From: Nitratireductor indicus C115
GTDB lineage: Bacteria > Pseudomonadota > Alphaproteobacteria > Rhizobiales > Rhizobiaceae
DNA length: 64,000 bases
Direction: 5' to 3'
Assembly (NCBI RefSeq): GCF_000300515.1
Contig: NZ_AMSI01000015.1
Span: 62,001 to 126,000 of the forward strand
Below the pieces are notes generated by a model, which searched no databases, had not been told where the DNA came from, and worked only from the letters and a program-made list of their open reading frames with translations. How positions within the stretch are numbered: position 1 is the stretch's first letter; every line of letters starts with the position of its first letter. This document shows positions 1 to 7,975 of this stretch, piece after piece. A program made the position numbers and the translations under genes.

Positions 1-566
1 TCGGGATGGCGTTTCAGAACCCGACGCTTCTGCCTTGGCGCAAGCTCCTGTCGAATGTGATGTTGCCGCTTGAGATCGTGCAACCGCATCGTGGCAGGCT
101 GATGCGTCACAGGCAGGAATATGTCGAGAAGGCGCGGGGGCTCTTGAAGATGGTCGACCTCCAGGGGTTCGAGGAACGCCATCCCTGGGAGCTGTCTGGC
201 GGCATGCAGCAGCGCGCAAATCTCTGCCGAGCGCTGATCCACAATCCGGATCTACTGATGCTGGATGAACCGTTCGGTGCGCTGGACGCCTTTACCCGCG
301 AAGAACTGTGGGGTGTTCTCCAGGATATCTGGATGGAGAAGAGGTTCACGACGATCCTCGTCACCCATGATCTGCGAGAAGCGGCTTATCTGGCCGATGT
401 CATCTATGTGATGAGCGCCCGGCCGGGGCGGGTCATTGCGACCCATCGTGTCGACTTGCCGCGCCCGCGCACGCTGGAGACCACGTTCGAACCGCGCTTC
501 ATTGAAATCGTGCATACCATCAGAAATGAGATCGCTCAGATCCGAGAGGAAAGCAGGGCTGCCTAG
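1..566 (+). CDS. ABC transporter ATP-binding protein, nitrate/sulfonate/taurine type (5' truncated by window edge)
   Basis: This is the C-terminal part of an importer ATPase; the frame is open to the left edge, so the Walker A region lies outside the window. Visible motifs are the Q-loop (GMAFQNPTLLPW), the ABC signature LSGGMQQR, Walker B LLMLDEPFGALD and the switch histidine in LVTHD. The FGALD form and the RPGR segment near the C-terminus are typical of SsuB/TauB/NrtD-like ATPases that energise uptake of small organic anions or heterocycles at the inner membrane. The next gene, a matching permease, starts on the base after this stop codon, so the two are one operon. The substrate cannot be read from the sequence. 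Confidence 0.9.
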   Translation, partial: GMAFQNPTLLPWRKLLSNVMLPLEIVQPHRGRLMRHRQEYVEKARGLLKMVDLQGFEERHPWELSGGMQQRANLCRALIHNPDLLMLDEPFGALDAFTREELWGVLQDIWMEKRFTTILVTHDLREAAYLADVIYVMSARPGRVIATHRVDLPRPRTLETTFEPRFIEIVHTIRNEIAQIREESRAA

Positions 567-1337
567 ATGTACAGTTCAAACCGCCGTTCCCTGCACCTCC
601 TCATGCCATGGCTGGTTCTGGCCGTCCTTCTGACGGTCTGGCAGCTCTCGGTGGTGGTGTTCGAAATTCCATCCTTCATCCTCCCGTCTCCCGTCGCGAT
701 CTACCATGCCTTCCAGGAATATCGCCCGATCATCCTGCATCACGCCTCCCTGACGATGATGAACACCATGATCGGTTTCGGGTTCGGTGTTATCGTGGGC
801 GTATTGCTCGGCATTTTCATCGGCACGATACCCATGGTTTATTCGGGGCTATATCCGGTGCTCATCGGTTTCAATTCAATCCCGAAGGTCGCCCTGGTCC
901 CGATCATCGTGCTTTGGCTCGGCATCGGCCAACCCACGGCCATAGCCACGGCCTTCATTCTCTGCTTCTTTCCGATTGCCGTGAATGTGGCCACGGGGCT
1001 TGCCACGGTTGAGCCTGAAGTGGAGGATGTGCTGCGCTCCTTGGGGGCCAGCAAGATCGACCTGATCAGGAAGATCGGCCTGCCCCGCGCCATGCCCTTC
1101 TTCTTCGCCTCGCTGAAAATTTCCATTACGCTTGCTTTCGTTGGAACAGTTATCGCCGAGACCATCGCGTCGAATGACGGCATCGGTTATCTGATGATGC
1201 AGGCATCGTCGCAGTTTCGTGTGCCGTTGATGTTTGCGGGCGTCGCCGTCATCGCTGCACTCGGTATTCTCACCTATGTGATCTTCGCTTTCATCGAGAA
1301 GAGAATGACCGGCTGGGCCATTCGCGGAAAGAAGTAG
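567..1337 (+). CDS. ABC transporter permease, SsuC/TauC type
   Basis: A 256-residue inner-membrane permease of the binding-protein-dependent transport family. It has a first membrane helix near residues 10-30, about five further hydrophobic segments, and the EAA-type cytoplasmic loop (RSLGASKIDLIRKIGLP) that docks on the ATPase. Its ATG directly follows the stop of the ATPase gene, so the pair is translationally linked. It belongs to the same family as the minus-strand permease at 10933-11742, so the window holds two related importers. No binding-protein gene is seen beside it here; it is probably upstream of the window. Confidence 0.9.
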   Translation: MYSSNRRSLHLLMPWLVLAVLLTVWQLSVVVFEIPSFILPSPVAIYHAFQEYRPIILHHASLTMMNTMIGFGFGVIVGVLLGIFIGTIPMVYSGLYPVLIGFNSIPKVALVPIIVLWLGIGQPTAIATAFILCFFPIAVNVATGLATVEPEVEDVLRSLGASKIDLIRKIGLPRAMPFFFASLKISITLAFVGTVIAETIASNDGIGYLMMQASSQFRVPLMFAGVAVIAALGILTYVIFAFIEKRMTGWAIRGKK

Positions 1338-1359
1338 GGCGCGGCCGAAAGGGGCTTTC

Positions 1360-2100
1360 ATGAATCTGGTTTCAATCGCGATCGCCTTCTGTGCGATCGC
1401 GGTGGGGTCTCTGGTCAAGGGCATCACCGGGCTGGGGCTGCCGGTGGTGGCCGTTCCGGTTCTGAGCTATTTTCTCAACCTTCCCCATGCGGTGGGGGTG
1501 CTCATCATTCCCATTCTGGTGACGAACGCGTTGCAGGCCTATCAGACCAGGCACGCAGTGCGGAACGTGCCTTTCCTGTGGCCGATGCTGTTGCTTGGTG
1601 TGCCGGGTCTGGCGGGCGGCACCTGGGTGCTGACGGTGGTGGCGGCCGAAAAACTCAATCTCGGTCTCGGGTTGATGCTCTTCTTCTATATCGGATTGCG
1701 GGTGTTCAGCCCTCAATTCTCCATCAAGCCCAAGCCGGCACTGCGGCTGTCGCCTTTCGTCGGGCTGGCTGCCGGCTTTGTCCAGGGAGCAGCGGGATTA
1801 TGCGCTGCCGTTTTCGTACCCTTCGTCCACGCGATGAAGCTCGAGCGCGAGGCCATGTTGTTCACCGTGTCGATGGTCTTCCTGGTGTTTGCCATGGTGC
1901 AGGCCGTCTCCCTCACGGTTGCCGGGCTTTTTCAGCCCGTCTATTTCGTCGAGGGGCTTCTTGCGCTCATACCGGTCGCACTTTTCATGCCGCTTGGAAG
2001 CTGGCTTGGAAAACGGCTTTCACGTCAGGTCTTCGACCGTGTGTTTCTCGTGGTGCTGGCGTTGATTGGTGCCGGGTTGATCGAAACCGCTTTGCGCTAA
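1360..2100 (+). CDS. TauE/SafE-family membrane exporter
   Basis: A 246-residue integral membrane protein of the TauE/SafE (formerly DUF81) family. It shows the family's N-terminal glycine/proline-rich motif (GSLVKGITGLGLPVVAVPVLSYF), an internal second copy of the repeat (FVGLAAGFVQGAAGLCAAVFVPF) and about seven to eight hydrophobic helices. Family members are proposed to export sulfite or sulfoacetate, or small organic acids. It begins 22 bases after the ABC permease, with an AGGGG ribosome site, and probably belongs to the same operon. A role in removing an anion released from the imported substrate is an inference. Confidence 0.8.
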   Translation: MNLVSIAIAFCAIAVGSLVKGITGLGLPVVAVPVLSYFLNLPHAVGVLIIPILVTNALQAYQTRHAVRNVPFLWPMLLLGVPGLAGGTWVLTVVAAEKLNLGLGLMLFFYIGLRVFSPQFSIKPKPALRLSPFVGLAAGFVQGAAGLCAAVFVPFVHAMKLEREAMLFTVSMVFLVFAMVQAVSLTVAGLFQPVYFVEGLLALIPVALFMPLGSWLGKRLSRQVFDRVFLVVLALIGAGLIETALR

Positions 2101-2177
2101 CGCATATCTCCCGGAAGTGGGAACCGGCTCCGGGATAAAGACATGCGTAAGATCAAGAATTTAAAGCGTAAGGAGCA
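2100..2177. repeat. Rhizobial-type palindromic intergenic repeat (RIME-like)
   Basis: Just after the TauE-type gene the sequence forms nested inverted repeats. CGCATATCT pairs imperfectly with AGACATGCG, and inside it CCCGGA (2110-2115) pairs with TCCGGG (2129-2134). The following AT-rich tail resembles the tails of dispersed palindromic elements found between genes in Mesorhizobium, Brucella and relatives. The family assignment is from memory of the motif, not from a search. It could also serve as a transcription end for the upstream operon. Confidence 0.5.
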
Positions 2178-2244
2178 AATCTGAAAGATCGCGACACGCT
2201 TTAGAATGCTTTGCATGTTCCCGAATTGCTTCGGCATCTTGTCT

Positions 2245-3285
2245 TCAGCCAAGCGTATGCCTGCGTACGCCGGGATGCTCCTGAGGGGGAAGCGATCGCG
2301 GTTCCTTCTCAGAGACCGCGTTGCGCCGCGATGGCTTCAATCCGTCCTCCGAATTGAGAATTCGTGCGCCATAGATGGAGTCCATTTCGCGAATGGTCTT
2401 CATAAGAATTTCCAAAATGCGCCGCGTGGTGGGCGAGAAGGAACGCAGATGCCTTGTAATAAGGCATATCTCGCGCTCGATCCGGGGCTCGTGCAATTCG
2501 CGGAACTCGAATTCCGTCATCTGCCCAGTATGGGCCGCGAGTGATGGCAGTACGGTGATGCGGCTGCCAAGCTTCAGCAGGGCGTAGAGCGACGTGGTGC
2601 TCGATGCGTGATCATATTCGGAGCCCTGGTCATCCAGCCTGAGCTCAGGAAAGCGATAGATCAGAGCGCCGATACCGGTGTCCTTGGTAAGGCCGACATA
2701 TTCGTGATGGCGCAGGTCCGCCCAGGTCAATTTGCCCTTGTGGCGGGCGAGGGGATGGTCCTTCGGATAGACTGCGCCGAATGGGTCTGCCAAAACCGGC
2801 GTGTAATCCAGATCGGGGAAGTTGTTGAGCGGTGTCGAAAGGCCGAAATCGGTGGTGCCTTCCAGAATGGAACGCTCGATCTTGTCGGACCCTTCATCAT
2901 GAACGGAAATCGCCACTTCCGGATAGGAGCGTCGAAAGGCAACCAGCGCCGGAGCAAGCACGTGCGGCATCATGGAGGGAGCGACGGCAATCTTGATGTG
3001 CCCCCGTTCGCTTCGCGATACAGCCTGAAGATCGGAAACCGCATTGTCAAAATCGCGCAGGATCCGGCCAGCGACTTCCTTGAACCATAAAGCGTCCTTG
3101 GTCAGTTCGACACGCCTGGTCGTGCGGTCGAAAAGCTGGACGCCGGCCAGGTCCTCGAGTTGCTTGATGGTGGCGGTCAGCGAAGACTGCGTTTTGAAGA
3201 GCTGCTGCGCTGCAAGCGTGAAGGAGCCAGTCTGGGCAACCGCGAAGAAGCATCTCAGGTGCCGGAGAGATATTTGCGCGCCCAG
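2245..3285 (-). CDS. LysR-family transcriptional regulator with a probable CTG start
   Basis: The frame encodes a full LysR regulator. The N-terminal winged helix-turn-helix is visible (LRHLRCFFAVAQTGSFTLAA, then LEDLAGVQLFDRTTR), followed by the periplasmic-binding-like effector domain. There is no ATG, GTG or TTG between the in-frame stop at 3328-3330 and the ATG at 2973, which is far inside the protein. A CTG at 3285 sits 6 bases after a strong AGGAGG and gives 346 residues with the HTH in the usual place; ATC at 3288 is the alternative. The C-terminus is about 40 residues longer than usual. It diverges from the molybdenum hydroxylase genes and is their likely regulator. Confidence 0.75.
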   Translation of the reverse strand: MGAQISLRHLRCFFAVAQTGSFTLAAQQLFKTQSSLTATIKQLEDLAGVQLFDRTTRRVELTKDALWFKEVAGRILRDFDNAVSDLQAVSRSERGHIKIAVAPSMMPHVLAPALVAFRRSYPEVAISVHDEGSDKIERSILEGTTDFGLSTPLNNFPDLDYTPVLADPFGAVYPKDHPLARHKGKLTWADLRHHEYVGLTKDTGIGALIYRFPELRLDDQGSEYDHASSTTSLYALLKLGSRITVLPSLAAHTGQMTEFEFRELHEPRIEREICLITRHLRSFSPTTRRILEILMKTIREMDSIYGARILNSEDGLKPSRRNAVSEKEPRSLPPQEHPGVRRHTLG

Positions 3286-3477
3286 GATGAGCCTCCTCTG
3301 GTGCTGATTTCCCTGCCGAAAGACATATCATCTGTATTGATTAATGTCAGGGTTTTTATGATTTGCAATGGCGGCTGTGACCGATATCTTTTGTTTGCCG
3401 GCGTGGGGTGATTGCGCTTTGCGGGTCGCCTCGAACGCTCCGGGCATTGTTGGATTTCGACGGGCGACAGGGTTGGG

Positions 3478-5844
3478 ATGGCTTCAGAAGAGAGCGTGAG
3501 CACGGCAGACCAGTGGGTTGGAAAATCCGTGCCGCGCAAGGAAGACAAGCGTCATCTGGCGGGGGCGAGCAACTTCGTCGCAGATATTCGTTTGCCACGT
3601 ATGGCCGATGTCGCCTTCGTGCGAAGCCCAACGGCTCACGGCAGGATTTCCTCTATCGAGAAGCCGGAGGAGCATGCCGACCGCATCTTTCTTCTGACGG
3701 ATCTGCAGCCCTTGCACCCTATCTCTGGCGGGCCGGAAATGGCGACGTTTCGAAACGCGGCCTATCCGCCGCTTGCGGACGAAAAGGTGCTTTTCGTGGG
3801 GCAGGCCGTCGCCATGTGCATCGGTTGCAGTCGCGCTGTCGCCGAGGATATTGCCGAGACCGTCTTTGTCGATATCGAGGAACTCGAATCGGTCATGGAT
3901 GCGGTCGGGGCTCTTGAGGACGGTGCTCCGAAACTTCATGAGGAATGGCCTGACAACTCTTTTGTCGATGCGACCATTTCCGAGGGCGACATTGCTTCGG
4001 TGGCCGATGCGCCGGTGAAGATCCGTCGACGGCTCAAGATGAACCGTCAGGCGACGAACCCCCTGGAGACCCGGGGCGTGGTTGCCTATTTCGACCACAG
4101 GCTGGATGAACTCGTCGTCTACACCTCGTCGCAGGGGCCGCATGTGATGCGGCATGGCCTGTCATTGGCGCTCGGGATGGCCGAGCATCGGATTCGCGTC
4201 GTCGCTCCGGATGTGGGCGGCGGCTTCGGGGGCAAGAACCGTCTCATGCCCGAGGAGATCGCGCTTGCAGCGCTTGCGCTGAAGGTGGATCATCCGGTGC
4301 GCTGGATCGAAGATCGCAACGAACATCTGACAGCCTCGGTGCATGCGCGTGAACATCATTACGACTTGACGCTGTACGCCAGGGAAGACGGCGAGGTGCT
4401 TGGCATCGAGGGAACGGTTCATGTGGATGCCGGCGCCTATGCGCTCTGGCCTTCCGGTCCGTTCATGGAAACGAGCATGGCCGCGCGCAATCTGCCCGGG
4501 TCATACCGCGTCAGGCACCTGCAGATCGAGACCCATACGAGCGCGACCAACAAACCGCCCATAGGCCCCTATCGGGGGGTTGCCAGGCCAGGTGCCTGCT
4601 TTGCGATAGAACGGATGATCGACGAGCTGGCCGATGAGTTGGGGCTCGAGCCAGTCGAGGTGCGCCGACGCAACCTGGTCGGTCCGGAGCTGATGCCTTA
4701 TCGCACGGCGGGCGGCTTGCGCCTCGACAATGGGGATTACCCGCAAGCCCTTTCGCAGGCTCTTGGGATGGTGGATTTGCCGGCATTGCGCGAGCGTCAG
4801 CATCGTGGCGAGCCGGATGGCCGAAAGCTCGGGATCGGCTTCGCCATTTATACGGAGCAGAGCGGCCACGGAACCGCTGAATGGGTCAAGCGCAAGTCGC
4901 GCGTGGTCCCCGGTTTCGAAACGGCGACCATACGCATGCTTCCAGACGGGACAGTCCATCTCCTGGTGGGCATTCAGAGCCATGGGCAGGGGCTGGAGAC
5001 GTCGCTTGCCCAGATCGCCGCGCAGGAACTCGGTCTCGATCCCTCGGCGATATTGGTGCGGCATGGCGATACCGCGCTTTCTCCCCAGGGTTTCGGAACC
5101 TTTGCATCCCGCAGCATCGTCTTTTCCGGGGGTGCCGTTGCAAAGGCAAGCCGCGCGCTTGCCAGAAAGATCAAGTCCATCGGAGCGCATCTTCTGCAGG
5201 TGCCGCTCGATCAGGTGATCGTCCGGGGCGGTGCGGTGCACTGCGGTGGGGCGAATGTGGCCATGAAGGAGATTGCACGGGCAGCCAATATCCGTCCGGA
5301 AATGCTGCCTGCCGGCCTGGGGCCGGGGCTCGATGTGACCGAAACCTACGAGCCGCCGGAATCGGGCGGGGTGTTTTCCTACGGCGTTCATGCCGTCACC
5401 CTGCTCGTGCATCCCGTGACGGGTGTGACCGAGATCATCGACTATGTGGTGGTGGAGGACTGCGGAACGCTGGTCAATCCGATGATCGTCGATGGCCAGA
5501 TCATTGGCGGCGTCGCACAAGGGATCGGTACGGCGCTTTACGAGGAAATTCCCTACAGTGAAAACGGCCAGCCGCTTGCCACGACATTTGGCGACTACAT
5601 GATGCCCTGCGCATCGGAAATCCCCGCTTTTCGTATCAAGCATAGGGTCACCCCCGCCGAGAGCACGGAATTCGGCGTCAAGGGCATGGGAGAGGGTGGC
5701 GCAATCGCGCCACCGGCGGCCATCGCCAACGCATTGAACGATGCGTTTCGCGGTTCTGGGGCCAAATTCCTTGAGACGCCGATGACGCCGCGGCGGGTTT
5801 CCGATGCAGTGGCGGGGGCACGCGCCGGGGAGCAGGCCGCATGA
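3478..5844 (+). CDS. Molybdenum hydroxylase large (MoCo-binding) subunit, CoxL/XDH family
   Basis: A 788-residue molybdopterin-cytosine-dinucleotide subunit of the xanthine dehydrogenase/CO dehydrogenase family. It carries the small ald_Xan_dh domain at about residues 20-130 (GKSVPRKEDKRHLAGA) and the large MoCo domain with GGGFGGKN, GPYRGVARP and the C-terminal GVKGMGEGGAIAPP, which holds the catalytic glutamate. The active-site loop is GPYRGVARP, not the AYRCSFR of true form I CO dehydrogenase, so the substrate is more likely an N-heterocycle or aldehyde. ATG 3478 is preferred to the upstream TTG at 3412 because homology begins just after it. It overlaps the FAD subunit gene by 4 bases. Confidence 0.9.
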   Translation: MASEESVSTADQWVGKSVPRKEDKRHLAGASNFVADIRLPRMADVAFVRSPTAHGRISSIEKPEEHADRIFLLTDLQPLHPISGGPEMATFRNAAYPPLADEKVLFVGQAVAMCIGCSRAVAEDIAETVFVDIEELESVMDAVGALEDGAPKLHEEWPDNSFVDATISEGDIASVADAPVKIRRRLKMNRQATNPLETRGVVAYFDHRLDELVVYTSSQGPHVMRHGLSLALGMAEHRIRVVAPDVGGGFGGKNRLMPEEIALAALALKVDHPVRWIEDRNEHLTASVHAREHHYDLTLYAREDGEVLGIEGTVHVDAGAYALWPSGPFMETSMAARNLPGSYRVRHLQIETHTSATNKPPIGPYRGVARPGACFAIERMIDELADELGLEPVEVRRRNLVGPELMPYRTAGGLRLDNGDYPQALSQALGMVDLPALRERQHRGEPDGRKLGIGFAIYTEQSGHGTAEWVKRKSRVVPGFETATIRMLPDGTVHLLVGIQSHGQGLETSLAQIAAQELGLDPSAILVRHGDTALSPQGFGTFASRSIVFSGGAVAKASRALARKIKSIGAHLLQVPLDQVIVRGGAVHCGGANVAMKEIARAANIRPEMLPAGLGPGLDVTETYEPPESGGVFSYGVHAVTLLVHPVTGVTEIIDYVVVEDCGTLVNPMIVDGQIIGGVAQGIGTALYEEIPYSENGQPLATTFGDYMMPCASEIPAFRIKHRVTPAESTEFGVKGMGEGGAIAPPAAIANALNDAFRGSGAKFLETPMTPRRVSDAVAGARAGEQAA

Positions 5845-6677
5845 AACCCGCTTCCTTCGACTATGTAAGAGCAACCACTCTCGAAGAGGCCGTCGGGGTG
5901 CTTGCTGCGGATGATGGCGTAACCGTTATCGCCGGGGGGCAATCGCTTCTGCCGATGCTCAATCTGCGGGTGACCGCCGCCGAAACGTTGCTCGACATTA
6001 CGCGCCTTGAGGAACTCAAGGCGGTGCGCGAAACGGGAGAGCAGGTTTTCATCGGCGCTCTCGTTACGCATGCCTCCATCGAAGACGGGATTGCACGGGA
6101 GGCGTTCGGCGGGCTTCTGCAACGGGTTGCCTCCAAGATCGCCTACAGGGCGGTGCGCAATCTGGGCACGGTTGGAGGCAGTGTCGTTCTGTCCGACCCG
6201 TCTGCCGACTGGCCCGCATGCCTGCTCGCGCTTGACGCTACGGCGGTGCTCGCCTCGGCTTCGGGCCAAAGACGCGTTGCGTTGTCGGAATTTCTCGTCG
6301 ATGCCTATGAAACGGCACTGGAACCGGGAGAAATCCTGACCGGGTTTGAGATTTCGCGTCGCAATGCAGGCGGATGGGGCGTCGGCAAGGTGGCGCGAAA
6401 AAGCGGCGCTTTTGCAGATTCCCTCGCCGTTGCGGTGTTGGGCAGGGCGGGGCAGGCAACGCGCATCGCTCTCTCGGGTACTGCGAGTTGCGCGCAACCC
6501 ATGGCGCGTGTCGCGGCGCTTCTGGATGAGGAACCCGGTGCCCAGGCGGAGCAGCTTGCAAGGGCGATCCGCGCAGACATCACGGATGCACATGAAGAGG
6601 CGACACCCTATCAGGAGCGCTGCCACCTTCATACGGTGATGAGCGCCATCACAGAGGCACGGCAATCATGGAGCTGA
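5841..6677 (+). CDS. Molybdenum hydroxylase FAD-binding medium subunit (CoxM family)
   Basis: A 278-residue FAD-binding subunit (FAD_binding_5 plus CO_deh_flav_C domains). The FAD pyrophosphate loop is visible near residues 31-38 (AGGQSLLP), the second FAD contact near residues 100-120 (RNLGTVGGSVVLSDPSAD), and the C-terminal domain includes GRAGQATRIALSG. It passes electrons from the 2Fe-2S centres to FAD. It overlaps the large-subunit gene by an ATGA and the 2Fe-2S gene by 10 bases, as expected for a stoichiometric L-M-S complex. Confidence 0.9.
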   Translation: MKPASFDYVRATTLEEAVGVLAADDGVTVIAGGQSLLPMLNLRVTAAETLLDITRLEELKAVRETGEQVFIGALVTHASIEDGIAREAFGGLLQRVASKIAYRAVRNLGTVGGSVVLSDPSADWPACLLALDATAVLASASGQRRVALSEFLVDAYETALEPGEILTGFEISRRNAGGWGVGKVARKSGAFADSLAVAVLGRAGQATRIALSGTASCAQPMARVAALLDEEPGAQAEQLARAIRADITDAHEEATPYQERCHLHTVMSAITEARQSWS

Positions 6678-7147
6678 CGCTCACAATCAACGGCAAAACG
6701 GAAACGCTTTCGGTGGATGCCCGTGACAGCCTGTCGGACGTGATCCGCGAAAAGCTGAACCTGACGGGGACGCATGTCGGATGCGATCATGGGGCATGCG
6801 GTGCGTGCACGGTTCATCTCGACGGGATTCCGGTGCGCTCCTGCATCGTTCTTGCCGTGCGATGCGAGGGAAGCGAAGTGCGTACCATCGAGGGAACGCG
6901 CGGCGACGATGCGATGAACGTGATCCGGCGCCATTTTCACGAAAAGCATGCTTTGCAGTGCGGCTTCTGCACGCCGGGAATGCTTATGATGGCGTCCGAT
7001 ATCATCCGAAGATATGGCCGGCCCGACGAAAAGCAGGTGCGTTCCGAGTTGAGCGGCCAGATTTGCCGTTGCACGGGTTACATGGGCATTGTCGCGGCAA
7101 TTGTCGCAGCCGCCGACGAACTGGCCGGGGAGCCGGCCGCCGGATGA
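6668..7147 (+). CDS. Molybdenum hydroxylase 2Fe-2S small subunit (CoxS family)
   Basis: A 159-residue two-cluster iron-sulfur subunit. The plant-ferredoxin-type cluster ligands lie in GCDHGACGACTVHLDG (about residues 38-53), with the fourth cysteine in RSCIVLA. The helical-domain cluster uses CGFCTPGM and CRCTGY. Length and motifs are standard for the family. It is the last gene of the three-gene operon; the stop is followed after 18 bases by the end of a minus-strand ABC gene, so the two operons converge here. Confidence 0.92.
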   Translation: MELTLTINGKTETLSVDARDSLSDVIREKLNLTGTHVGCDHGACGACTVHLDGIPVRSCIVLAVRCEGSEVRTIEGTRGDDAMNVIRRHFHEKHALQCGFCTPGMLMMASDIIRRYGRPDEKQVRSELSGQICRCTGYMGIVAAIVAAADELAGEPAAG

Positions 7148-7165
7148 TCGAGGCGAAAGGCCGCC

Positions 7166-7975
7166 TCAATCCATGCCGAGTTGGCGATAGACGCGCTTGA
7201 CGTAGTCACCGAAGGCATTGGTCGTCTTGATGTCGAGATGGCGCGGATGCGGCAGGTCGATGCTGAAATAGTCGGCCATGCGGGCTGGCCCCGCAGTCAA
7301 CACCGCACAATGGGAGCCGAGGAACACCGCCTCCTGGATGCCGTGGGTCACGAACACAAAGGTCTTGCGGCTCTCCTGCCAGATACGCAGCATTTCAAGA
7401 TTCATCTTCTCGCGGGTGATGGCGTCGAGAGCGCCGAAGGGTTCGTCCATCAGGACGAGCTTGGGATCATGGATCAGTGCGCGTGCGATGGCCGCACGCT
7501 GCTGCATGCCGCCAGAAAGCTCGAACGGGTATTTGTCGCCGGCCTTGCCAAGCCCGACCATCTGCAAAAGATCGCGGGCGCGTTCGCGCGCGGCGCGCAA
7601 TGGCAAGCCCAGAATCTGAGCCGGCAGAATGACGTTCTCGGTGATGGTGCGCCATTTCAGGAGAAGTGGCTGCTGGAACACCATTCCCACGTCCCGGCCT
7701 TCCACGAAAGAGCCGTGGCCGTCGCCGATGTTGACGCTGCCGCCATCGGCGCTGTGAAGGCCGGCCAGGATTTTCAGGACAGTTGTCTTGCCGCAGCCGG
7801 AGGGCCCTACGACAGACAGGAGATCGCCTTCGTTTATGTCGAGCGTCACATCGGAAACGGCAACGGATTCGGCACCGCCCGTCCGGTAGACCTTGCGCAC
7901 ATTCTGCAGGCGGATGAGCGGGGCCGCAGCGGCGGGTTTCGGTTCAATCTGCGCGGTAGCGTTCATGAAAGCCAT
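7166..7975 (-). CDS. ABC transporter ATP-binding protein, nitrate/sulfonate/taurine type
   Basis: A complete 269-residue ATPase with Walker A GPSGCGKTT, Q-loop VFQQPLLLKW, signature LSGGMQQRAAIARA, Walker B LVLMDEPFGALD and the switch histidine in FVTHG. It is the last gene of a minus-strand operon whose first gene (10933-11742) is the matching permease, and its start overlaps the DHDPS-like gene by 13 bases. A second in-frame ATG three codons downstream is an alternative start. It should energise uptake of the ligand of the binding protein at 12652-13647. Confidence 0.93.
   Translation of the reverse strand: MAFMNATAQIEPKPAAAAPLIRLQNVRKVYRTGGAESVAVSDVTLDINEGDLLSVVGPSGCGKTTVLKILAGLHSADGGSVNIGDGHGSFVEGRDVGMVFQQPLLLKWRTITENVILPAQILGLPLRAARERARDLLQMVGLGKAGDKYPFELSGGMQQRAAIARALIHDPKLVLMDEPFGALDAITREKMNLEMLRIWQESRKTFVFVTHGIQEAVFLGSHCAVLTAGPARMADYFSIDLPHPRHLDIKTTNAFGDYVKRVYRQLGMD

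Noticed and set aside
2245-2973. Separate 242-residue gene starting at ATG 2973
   Set aside because: The same frame continues upstream into an intact LysR HTH, so the ATG is internal.
4501-5874. 457-codon frame antisense to the molybdenum hydroxylase large subunit
   Set aside because: The plus-strand gene has all catalytic motifs; the antisense translation has no domain.
3478-7147. True form I CO dehydrogenase (coxMSL)
   Set aside because: The active-site loop AYRCSFR is absent (GPYRGVARP instead) and the gene order is L-M-S.
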